DNA of 34,856 nt from an uncultured Victivallis sp. (GTDB lineage: Bacteria > Verrucomicrobiota > Lentisphaeria > Victivallales > Victivallaceae). Positions 1-6,598 of this stretch are shown piece by piece; the first letter of the stretch is position 1, and each line of letters begins with the position of its first letter. Below the pieces are notes generated by a model, which had not been told where the DNA came from, searched no databases, and saw only the letters and a list, made by a program, of their open reading frames with translations. The DNA lies in contig CALXOE010000046.1 of assembly GCA_944389935.1 (NCBI GenBank), positions 1-34,856 of the forward strand, given 5' to 3'. The position numbers and the translations under genes are program-made.

Positions 1-29
1 TGCTGAAATATAAGTTGCATCCAGAACCA

Positions 30-80
30 TCATCTTTCAACTTTTTCTTTTCCTATGGGATGGCTGTGATTTTTTTTCAT
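30..80 (-). other. Short ORF with strong ribosome binding site at left edge
   Basis: An AGAAGGAG ribosome binding site (about 86-93, minus strand) sits just before an ATG at 80. The frame gives 16 basic residues (starting MKKNHSHPIGKEK) and ends in TGA at 30-32. Two further ATG codons (33-31 and 30-28) overlap that stop in another frame and stay open to the window edge. It lies 12 bases beyond the stop of the GntR-family gene and could be cotranscribed with it. It may be a short leader peptide, the damaged N-terminus of a larger protein, or a gene whose start is really the overlapping ATG. I do not recognise it, and the sequence to the left is needed to decide. Confidence 0.3.
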
Positions 81-92
81 ATGAATCTCCTT

Positions 93-1136
93 CTATGGTT
101 GAATGTATTGTGGTACAAGATACTTTGCCTGGACTTCGCTTCCATTGAATAGATCTCCCAGTAATTCGACGGTCAAACCGGCAAGCTCATTGAGATCAAC
201 TGCGAAACAGAAAGGGTCATCGGTCGCAAAATCCATCGGGTTCTGCAGATTGCGCAGAATCGCCATTCTGGGGTGATACCCGGAATGCCGGGCCCGGAAG
301 AGCTCTGCGGTAAAGCTGCTTGCCAGAGTATCATCGAAAGCAACCACTCCGTCCGGTCGTTGAGCCTCCGGCAGTGCAATCAGCCGTCGGGCCACTTCCG
401 CCCCTTCCGGGACGAAATTTCCGGAAAATATCAGTTTTTCTGCCTGACCAGCGTCGGGAAAACGGCGGAGCGCGTTTTTAAAATGTGGTGTGAGCTGTTC
501 CCGGAGTGCTTCTGAAATCAGGATCGCTGGACGGCGAATTCCCGCATCAGCCAGTTTGTTGAGACCTGCATTAAGAAATGCGGTCATATCGATTATCACT
601 CGCGCTGTGTTGGTTTCGAGGCTGCCGACGAAGACAACCGGCAACTTTTTCGCGGCAAAATAGTTGAGAGATTCCGGCGACAGATCGCCAAGAGTGATCA
701 GCGCCTCAATTCCCTTTTGTTCCACTGTCCGATGCAGACCGGCAAATGCAGAATGTTCAAGTTGGCCGTTCAAAACCGGTTCCATGCAGAAAAACGAAAG
801 CATCTGCCAACCACGATCTGCCAGGCGGATCTGCAGCAGATTCGACAAACAACTGCGAAAAACGCTGACCGCAAGCGCATTGCTCGCCAGACCGATGATG
901 CGGCCGGCATGGCCGTCTGTTGCCGGATTCAATACGAATGCGCCGATTTTATCGCGCACTTCAATCACTTTGTCGTTGTGCAGTTCATGGAGCGCCGCGG
1001 CAATTGTCGCCGTCCCAAATCCAAACCGTTGTCGCAGCTCCTCCTGCGAGGGAAGCTGTGTTCCTGCTTTCAGATTCCCCTCGCGAATATACCGCACCAG
1101 GGCCTGCTTCGCCAATAATGTCTTTATTCCGCCCAT
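93..1136 (-). CDS. GntR-family transcriptional regulator with LacI-type sensor domain
   Basis: A 347-residue regulator. Residues about 5-70 form a GntR winged helix (pattern IREGNLKAGTQLPSQEEL, then AALHELHNDKVIEVRDKIGAFV). The remaining 270 residues resemble a periplasmic-binding-protein/LacI-type effector domain (GLASNALAV near 80, then EALITLGDL, DGVVAFDDTLA, PRMAILRN). This architecture is typical of regulators of sugar use genes, with a small carbohydrate as effector; the ligand here is unknown. The gene has its own promoter with a palindrome at the expected repressor position, so autoregulation is likely. The ribosome binding site before the ATG at 1136 is weak, and three tandem 9-base repeats occupy that spot. 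The regulated genes are probably to the left, outside the window. Confidence 0.85.
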   Translation of the reverse strand: MGGIKTLLAKQALVRYIREGNLKAGTQLPSQEELRQRFGFGTATIAAALHELHNDKVIEVRDKIGAFVLNPATDGHAGRIIGLASNALAVSVFRSCLSNLLQIRLADRGWQMLSFFCMEPVLNGQLEHSAFAGLHRTVEQKGIEALITLGDLSPESLNYFAAKKLPVVFVGSLETNTARVIIDMTAFLNAGLNKLADAGIRRPAILISEALREQLTPHFKNALRRFPDAGQAEKLIFSGNFVPEGAEVARRLIALPEAQRPDGVVAFDDTLASSFTAELFRARHSGYHPRMAILRNLQNPMDFATDDPFCFAVDLNELAGLTVELLGDLFNGSEVQAKYLVPQYIQP

Positions 1137-1163
1137 TTCTGCAATCTCTGGAATCTCTGCAAT
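1137..1163 (-). repeat. Three tandem 9-base repeats before the GntR start codon
   Basis: On the plus strand three adjacent 9-mers read TTCTGCAAT (1137-1145), CTCTGGAAT (1146-1154) and CTCTGCAAT (1155-1163). They abut the start codon of the minus-strand regulator and lie where a Shine-Dalgarno sequence would be expected. Confidence 0.6.
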
Positions 1164-1168
1164 TGTGC

Positions 1169-1195
1169 ATAAACTAAAAACTGTTTACAGTTTAT
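1169..1195. promoter_or_regulatory. Candidate GntR operator (nested palindromes)
   Basis: AAACTGT-TT-ACAGTTT is a perfect 16-base palindrome at 1178-1193. A second inverted repeat, ATAAACT (1169-1175) with AGTTTAT (1189-1195), overlaps it. Both start just downstream of the -10 box of the regulator's own promoter, the usual place for a repressor site. That the adjacent GntR protein binds here is inferred. Confidence 0.6.
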
Positions 1196-1224
1196 ATTAT
1201 GATGTAAAATATCGTGAAAGTCAA
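1196..1224 (-). promoter_or_regulatory. Promoter of the GntR-family gene
   Basis: Read on the minus strand: TTGACT (1224-1219), a 17-base spacer, CATAAT (1201-1196). It lies about 60 bases before the start codon and runs straight into the palindromic operator. Confidence 0.65.
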
Positions 1225-1297
1225 TAGCGGGATAAAATATTTTTACTTTTTTTCCAGGGCTGGTTTCAGAAAAACGGCGATTTTTCAACGCAGCCGA

Positions 1298-1326
1298 TTG
1301 TGAAACGGGGGAAACGGGATTATATT
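1298..1326 (+). promoter_or_regulatory. Promoter of the pyr operon
   Basis: TTGTGA (1298-1303), a 17-base spacer and TATATT (1321-1326). The predicted transcript starts near 1333, leaving a leader of only about 28 bases before pyrR, too short for a PyrR-controlled antiterminator/terminator pair. Confidence 0.55.
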
Positions 1327-1360
1327 TTATCAACATACGTTATTTTACCCGGAGTGATTC

Positions 1361-1915
1361 ATGACGCTCAGAAAACGACTCTACTCGCCGGAGGAGATCT
1401 CCGGGGCGGTCGAACGGATGGCGGGCGCCATCCGGGAGGACTGCCGCAACGCCGGCTGCGACGATTACGCGCTGGTCGGCCTCTACCAGCAGGGCGTGCC
1501 GCTGGCCGAACGGCTCTGCGACGCACTCGAACGCCTGAACGGGCGACGCCCGCCGATGGCGAAACTCGACATCTCCCTCTATCGCGACGACTTCGGCAAA
1601 CGCAGCGCTTTGCCCCTGATCCGCGAAACCGTCATCCCGTTCGATGTGAACGATACACGCATCATCCTCGTCGACGACGTGCTTTCGACCGGACGGACAA
1701 TCCGCGCCGCGCTCGACGCGCTGACCGATTACGGGCGCCCCGGCGTGATCCGCCTCGCGGTGCTCGTCGATCGCGGAAATCCCGAATTCCCGATCCGCGC
1801 CGATTTCGTCGGGTTCGGGTGCAATCCGCCCTCCGACCATAAGGTCGCGGTGCAGTTCGATGCGGACGATCCCGGCGAAAACGGCATTTTTGAAGTGGAG
1901 TGGAAGAAATATTAA
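1361..1915 (+). CDS. pyrR: PyrR: pyrimidine regulator / uracil phosphoribosyltransferase
   Basis: A 184-residue type I phosphoribosyltransferase of PyrR length. The PRPP-binding loop is clear (ILVDDVLSTGRTIRAALDAL, about 101-120), as are the N-terminal RLYSPEEI and the ALVGLYQQGVPLAERL helix. PyrR proteins bind pyr mRNA in response to UMP in many bacteria and can convert uracil plus PRPP to UMP. It is the first gene of the operon and overlaps the region of the pyrB ribosome binding site. The start ATG at 1361 is preceded by GGAG. The short leader argues against classic attenuation, so it may act near the ribosome binding site or mainly as an enzyme (inference). Confidence 0.9.
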   Translation: MTLRKRLYSPEEISGAVERMAGAIREDCRNAGCDDYALVGLYQQGVPLAERLCDALERLNGRRPPMAKLDISLYRDDFGKRSALPLIRETVIPFDVNDTRIILVDDVLSTGRTIRAALDALTDYGRPGVIRLAVLVDRGNPEFPIRADFVGFGCNPPSDHKVAVQFDADDPGENGIFEVEWKKY

Positions 1916-1917
1916 CA

Positions 1918-2856
1918 ATGAGTCGCCTTATGGAATGGACCAGAAAAGATCTGCTCAGTCTCTATGATCTGAGCGCCGAGGAGATCACGTTTCTCCTCGA
2001 TACCGCCGGGGAGTTCAAGAAGGTGTCGGAACGGAAAGTGAAGAAGGTTCCGGCGCTGCGCGGCAAGACCGTGGTGAACTTCTTCGTCGAACCGAGCACC
2101 CGTACGCGGGTCTCGTTCGAGCTCGCCGAACAGCGGCTCTCCGCCGACATCGTGAACATGCAGGCGCAGGTCAGCAGTCTCCGCAAGGGCGAGACGCTGC
2201 TCGACACCGTGCGCAACATCGAGGCGCTTCAGGTCGACCTCGTGGTCATGCGCCACAGCACGCCCGGAGCGCAGGATTTCATCGCGCGCCATCTCAAGTG
2301 CGGCGTCGTGAATGCGGGCGACGGCGCCCACAGCCATCCGACCCAGGCGCTGCTCGACATCTTCACGATCCGCGAAAAGCGCGGCCGCATCGCCGGATTG
2401 AACGTCACGATTCTCGGCGACATCCTGCACAGCCGCGTCGCGCGCAGCAACATGTGGGGACTCCTGAAACTCGGTGCGAACGTCACGCTCGCGGGGCCGT
2501 CGACGCTCGTCCCCCGCGAATTCGAGTCGGTCGGCGTGAAGGTGTGCCACAATCTCAAGGAGGCGGTCCGCGACGCGGACGTCGTGAATCTGCTGCGGAT
2601 TCAGCATGAACGGCAGGCGTCGGGATTCTTCCCGAGCACCTCCGAATATGCACGCTTCTTCGGCATCAACCGTGAGACGATGAAGCTTATGAAACCGGAT
2701 GCGCTCATCATGCATCCCGGCCCGATCAACCGCGATGTGGAGCTCACCAGCGAAGTCGCAGACGGGCCGAATTCGGTGATTCTCGAACAGGTAACGAATG
2801 GATTGGCAGTCCGCATGGCGGTGCTCTTCCTGGTAGCGGGGTGTGTGAAGAAATGA
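1918..2856 (+). CDS. pyrB: Aspartate carbamoyltransferase catalytic subunit
   Basis: Catalyses carbamoyl phosphate + aspartate to N-carbamoylaspartate, the committed step of pyrimidine synthesis. The carbamoyl-phosphate loop STRTR is at residues 60-64 inside FFVEPSTRTRVSFELA, followed by HSHPTQALLD and a C-terminal HPGPINRDVELTSEV. Length (312 residues) is normal for the family. I choose ATG 1918 because GGAAGAA precedes it at good spacing; a GTG at 1900 in the same frame would overlap pyrR. No pyrI regulatory subunit is nearby, so it is probably a class B/C-type enzyme controlled through PyrR or by complexing with dihydroorotase (inference). Confidence 0.95.
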   Translation: MSRLMEWTRKDLLSLYDLSAEEITFLLDTAGEFKKVSERKVKKVPALRGKTVVNFFVEPSTRTRVSFELAEQRLSADIVNMQAQVSSLRKGETLLDTVRNIEALQVDLVVMRHSTPGAQDFIARHLKCGVVNAGDGAHSHPTQALLDIFTIREKRGRIAGLNVTILGDILHSRVARSNMWGLLKLGANVTLAGPSTLVPREFESVGVKVCHNLKEAVRDADVVNLLRIQHERQASGFFPSTSEYARFFGINRETMKLMKPDALIMHPGPINRDVELTSEVADGPNSVILEQVTNGLAVRMAVLFLVAGCVKK

Positions 2857-4130
2857 GTGACGCAAGTTACATTTTCAAAGGGGCGCGGGTCATCGACCCG
2901 GCGCGTGGAGTCGATGCGGTCATGGATATCGGCGTCGCCGGGGGCTGTATCGTCGATCCGGGTGAAATCGCGAATCCGGAGGTCGTTGACCTGAGCGGGA
3001 AAATTCTTTCCCCGGGGTTCATCGACCTGCACGTCCATCTGCGGCAGCCCGGCAACAACATGGCCGAGACGATCGCATCCGGAACGGCCGCAGCCGCCGC
3101 GGGCGGATTCACGAGCATCGTCGCGATGCCCAACACGAATCCTCCGGCCGACAACGCTGGTGCGATCGAGTTTCTGCGCCAGACCGCCGCCCAGAAAGGG
3201 GTCGTCCGCGTTCTGCCGTGCGGCTGCATGACGAAGAATTACGAGGGAAAGGAGATGGCCGGAATCGGCTCGCTCAAGGCCGCCGGTGTGGTCGCGCTGA
3301 GCGATGACGGGCGCTGCATTCAGGATCACTCGCTCATGCGGCACGTCGTCGAATACGCGAAGTCGTTCAATCTGCCGATCCTCGACCACTGCGAGGAGCA
3401 GACCCTCGCGGCGGGCGGCGTCATGCACGAGGGCAAATGGTCGGTGCTGCTCGGAATGAACGGCATCTCCGGTGCGGCCGAGGAGCTGATGGTCGCGCGG
3501 AACATCATTCTCGCGCGCCAGATCGGCTGGAAGATCCACATGCAGCATGTGAGCGTCAAGGAGAGCGTCGAACTTCTGCGCAACGCGCGGGCGAAAGGGA
3601 TTCCGGTCACCGGCGAAGCGACGCCGCACCACATCACGCTGACCGACGAGTGCATCAAGAGTTACGACACGAACTACAAGATGAATCCGCCGCTGCGTTC
3701 GGAAGAGGACCGGCTCGCGCTCATCGAGGGGATCGCCGACGGAACGATCACGGTGATCGCGACCGACCACGCGCCGCACACGCGCACGGCGAAACTTGTG
3801 GAATTCGACTATGCGCCGTTCGGGATCATCGGGCTTGAGACCGCGCTGAGCCTCTGCTACACGGAACTCGTGGCGAAAGGCGTCATCAATCTCGCGGCGT
3901 TCGTGAAACTCCTGACGACCGGACCGGCGGAGGTGCTCGGCATCGAGAATTACAGCCTCGCGGAGGGGCGTCCCGCCGACATCGTGATCTTCGATCCCGC
4001 CCGGAAGTATGTGATCGACGCGGACAAATTCAAATCGAACTCCCGCAACACGCCGTTCAACGGACGCGAGGTCGTCTGCAAGGTCTGCGCGACGCTGGTC
4101 GGCGGAAAAGTGGTCTACCGCGAAGCATGA
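2853..4130 (+). CDS. pyrC: Dihydroorotase (type I)
   Basis: Cyclises N-carbamoylaspartate to dihydroorotate. The 425-residue protein has the metal-dependent amidohydrolase ligands at the positions expected for the Aquifex/Bacillus type: His60 and His62 (GFIDLHVHLRQPG), Asp151/152 (SDDG), His179 (ILDHCEE), His232 (MQHVS) and catalytic Asp305 (ATDHAPHT). The start ATG overlaps the pyrB stop as ATGA, indicating translational coupling. The pairing with pyrB recalls the Aquifex aspartate carbamoyltransferase-dihydroorotase complex. A GTG at 2841 is possible in frame but lacks support. Confidence 0.95.
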   Translation: MSDASYIFKGARVIDPARGVDAVMDIGVAGGCIVDPGEIANPEVVDLSGKILSPGFIDLHVHLRQPGNNMAETIASGTAAAAAGGFTSIVAMPNTNPPADNAGAIEFLRQTAAQKGVVRVLPCGCMTKNYEGKEMAGIGSLKAAGVVALSDDGRCIQDHSLMRHVVEYAKSFNLPILDHCEEQTLAAGGVMHEGKWSVLLGMNGISGAAEELMVARNIILARQIGWKIHMQHVSVKESVELLRNARAKGIPVTGEATPHHITLTDECIKSYDTNYKMNPPLRSEEDRLALIEGIADGTITVIATDHAPHTRTAKLVEFDYAPFGIIGLETALSLCYTELVAKGVINLAAFVKLLTTGPAEVLGIENYSLAEGRPADIVIFDPARKYVIDADKFKSNSRNTPFNGREVVCKVCATLVGGKVVYREA

Positions 4131-5275
4131 AAACCGTCGAGGAAATCCTGCCGGGAATCATCGAATTCCGCCACGCGCTGCACCGGATTCCGGAGCTCGC
4201 CGGAAAGGAGTTCGAGACTTCCGCACTGATTCGGGCGCGGCTTTCCGGGCTCGGCGTGGAGCTGCTTGATCCGTTTCTCGGAACTGACGCGGTCGCGCTT
4301 CTGCACGGCGGACGCGGCGCCGGGAAGAACGTCACGCTTCGCGCCGACATCGACGCTCTCGCGCTTTCCGAGGCGACGGGTGTCGCCTATGCGTCGGAAC
4401 ACGCGGGACGGATGCACGCCTGCGGCCATGACGGCCACACCGCGATGGTGATGGGCGCGGCGGAGATTCTCGCGTCGCGCCGCGACGAGTTTGCCGGGAG
4501 CGTGCGGTTCGTCTTTCAGCCCGGCGAGGAGAATGCCGCGATGGGGCGCGACCTTGTCGCGGCCGGGGCGCTGGAAAATCCGACGGCCGATTTCGTGACC
4601 GCGCTTCACGGCATGCCGGGGCTTCCGGTCGGCATGCTCGCACTGCGGGACGGGGCGATGATGGGCTCCTGTGCACACTTCAAGGTGACGCTCACGGGGC
4701 AGGGCGGCCACAGCAGCCGTCCGCACCTCGCGCGGAATCCGGTGACGGCGGCGGCTGCGATCGTCTCGGAACTCGAGGGCATGACCTCCCGGCTGGTGAG
4801 TGCCCAGCGCCCGGCGGTGCTGACGATCTGCCGCATTGCGGGCGGGGAGCTCGCGAACGTGATTCCGGATACGGCTGTCATCGAGGGCACCGCCCGTTCT
4901 CTCTCCCCCGAGAGCGACGAGATTCTCGAACGCGGCTTCCGCGAAACGGTCGAAGCCGTTGCGAAGCTGCGCGGAGTGAAAGCCGAAATCGAATATCGTC
5001 TCGCCTATCCGGTTACGCTGAATGCCCCCGGTCCGGCCGAACTTGCGCGCCGCGTGATCCGCGAGGCGGGAATGGCGTACACGGAACTGCCCGAGTCCTC
5101 GCTCGGCGCGGAGGATTTCGCCTGGTATTGCAGGCGTTACCCTTGCGTCTATGCGAAAGTCGGGACCGGGGAGGAGTGTCCGGCGCTGCACAACTCGAAA
5201 TTCGACTTCCCGGATGCGGCGCTTTCGGCCGGCATCCGTTATCTGGTCAACTTTGCGCTGGCGGCTCTGGCCTGA
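4127..5275 (+). CDS. M20D-family amidohydrolase (N-acyl amino acid/hippurate hydrolase type)
   Basis: A 382-residue metallopeptidase-like amidohydrolase. The M20D signature is complete: LRADIDALAL (71-80), HACGHDGHTAMVMGAAE with Cys99 and His101, FQPGEEN with Glu135/Glu136, His161 (LHGMP), the lid-domain GGHSSRPHLARNP, and a C-terminal SSLGAEDFAWYC plus a final His in LHNSKFDF. These enzymes cleave N-acyl or N-carbamoyl-type amides of amino acids in the cytoplasm; substrate cannot be read from sequence. The start overlaps the pyrC stop by ATGA, so it is the fourth gene of the pyr operon. The 3' end overlaps the convergent antiporter gene by 29 bases. Confidence 0.85.
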   Translation: MKTVEEILPGIIEFRHALHRIPELAGKEFETSALIRARLSGLGVELLDPFLGTDAVALLHGGRGAGKNVTLRADIDALALSEATGVAYASEHAGRMHACGHDGHTAMVMGAAEILASRRDEFAGSVRFVFQPGEENAAMGRDLVAAGALENPTADFVTALHGMPGLPVGMLALRDGAMMGSCAHFKVTLTGQGGHSSRPHLARNPVTAAAAIVSELEGMTSRLVSAQRPAVLTICRIAGGELANVIPDTAVIEGTARSLSPESDEILERGFRETVEAVAKLRGVKAEIEYRLAYPVTLNAPGPAELARRVIREAGMAYTELPESSLGAEDFAWYCRRYPCVYAKVGTGEECPALHNSKFDFPDAALSAGIRYLVNFALAALA

Positions 5276-6596
5276 CGGCGGGCCGGCGGTCGAGCACGAT
5301 CGAGATCAACAGACAGATTCCGAGCAGGTAGGGGTAGCCGAGAAACCGGATGACCTCGAGCGGAGAAACGGTCAACCCCACTGCGGAAGCCGCCCCGATC
5401 GCGGTCAGAATCTGTGCCCCGTAGGGGAGCATCCCCTGAATGATGCAGCTCGCGCTGTCGAGGATGCTCGCAGTGCGGGCGGGGGGGATGCCGTAGCGCT
5501 GCGAGATGTCGCGCGCGATCGGCCCGGTGATGACGATCGCGACCGTGTTGTTGGCCGTGAAGCAGTTCACGACGCTGACGAGCAGGAACGTCCCGAGTTC
5601 GCCGCCGCGCCGCCCGCGGATATGCCGTTCGATGGTCTGGAGGATGTAGGCGATTCCGCCGTTGTAGCGGATGACTTTGAGCAGCCCTCCGGCCAGCAGG
5701 GCGACGACCAGCGTTTCGGACATCGAGAGGGTTCCGGCCCCGACCGCCCCGAGAAATCCCCAGAAGTCGGAGTGGCCGGTCGCCATGCCGATGACGCCGG
5801 CGAACGCGGTTCCGAAGATCAGCACGGCCATGACGTTCATGCCGCAGAGCGCGAGTACGAGCACGCTGATGTAGGGCAGCATCGCGGCGAACCGTTCCCA
5901 CGAGGCGTCGCCGGGGAGCGCTTCCGGCCGCACCGCCGGGCTGATGCAGAGGTAGAGCAGAATGGAGAGCACCGCGGCGGGGATGGCGATTTTGAGATTC
6001 TCCTGAAATTTCCGGTGCATTTCGACCCCCTGCGTCCGGGTCGCGGCGATGGTCGTGTCGGAGATCATCGACAAATTGTCCCCGAACATCGCGCCGCCGA
6101 CCACCGCGCCGAGGCAGAAACCCGCAGGGACGTTCAGCGACTGCGAGAGTCCGACCGCGATCGACCCGAGTGCGGCGATGGTCCCGACCGAAGTCCCGAT
6201 CGCGAGCGAGATGAAACAGGCGACCACGAAGAGTCCGGTCAGCAGCAGATTCGGCGGAATCACCGCGAGCGCGAGTTCCACCGTCGCGTCGACCGCGCCC
6301 ATCGCTTTTGCGGTCGAAGCGAATGCCCCCGCGAGGATGAAGATGAGGCACATCGTCATGATGTCGACGTCACCCATGCCGTGCGCGAAGAGTTCGATCT
6401 TGCTTTTGAGTGTCGCTTTCCGGTTCAGCAGGAGCGCCGTCGCCGAAGCGACGAGGAACGCGACCGGCATCGGCACCTTGTAGAAGTCGTTCGACCAGAT
6501 CGAGAGCCCGAGGTAGAAAATGAGAAACACCCCGAACGGAATCAGCGCCCGGGCACGCGGGGAACGGGTGTAGGAGAAATCCGTGATGTCCGTCAT
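5247..6596 (-). CDS. NhaC-family Na+/H+ antiporter
   Basis: About 449 residues with 11-12 predicted membrane segments. Family motifs are present: the GTSVGTIAALGSIAVG helix, the GDNLSMISDTTIAATRTQG loop typical of NhaC-type antiporters, and a second-half ANNTVAIVITGPIA motif matching the inverted repeat. It most likely exchanges sodium for protons, or an organic anion pair as in malate-lactate relatives. I place the start at ATG 6596, three bases after the ligA stop; a GTG at 6602 overlaps that stop and is the alternative. It is cotranscribed with ligA. Its 3' end runs 29 bases into the opposing M20 gene. Confidence 0.85.
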   Translation of the reverse strand: MTDITDFSYTRSPRARALIPFGVFLIFYLGLSIWSNDFYKVPMPVAFLVASATALLLNRKATLKSKIELFAHGMGDVDIMTMCLIFILAGAFASTAKAMGAVDATVELALAVIPPNLLLTGLFVVACFISLAIGTSVGTIAALGSIAVGLSQSLNVPAGFCLGAVVGGAMFGDNLSMISDTTIAATRTQGVEMHRKFQENLKIAIPAAVLSILLYLCISPAVRPEALPGDASWERFAAMLPYISVLVLALCGMNVMAVLIFGTAFAGVIGMATGHSDFWGFLGAVGAGTLSMSETLVVALLAGGLLKVIRYNGGIAYILQTIERHIRGRRGGELGTFLLVSVVNCFTANNTVAIVITGPIARDISQRYGIPPARTASILDSASCIIQGMLPYGAQILTAIGAASAVGLTVSPLEVIRFLGYPYLLGICLLISIVLDRRPAVRPEPPAQS

Positions 6597-6598
6597 GT

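Noticed and set aside
30..32. In-frame TGA read as selenocysteine in the left-edge ORF
   Set aside because: No SECIS-like hairpin can be judged so close to the edge and the residues after it give no known selenoprotein pattern.
1300..1842. An Arg-rich plus-strand frame overlapping pyrR
   Set aside because: It is the out-of-frame reading of pyrR; the real frame has the PRPP loop.
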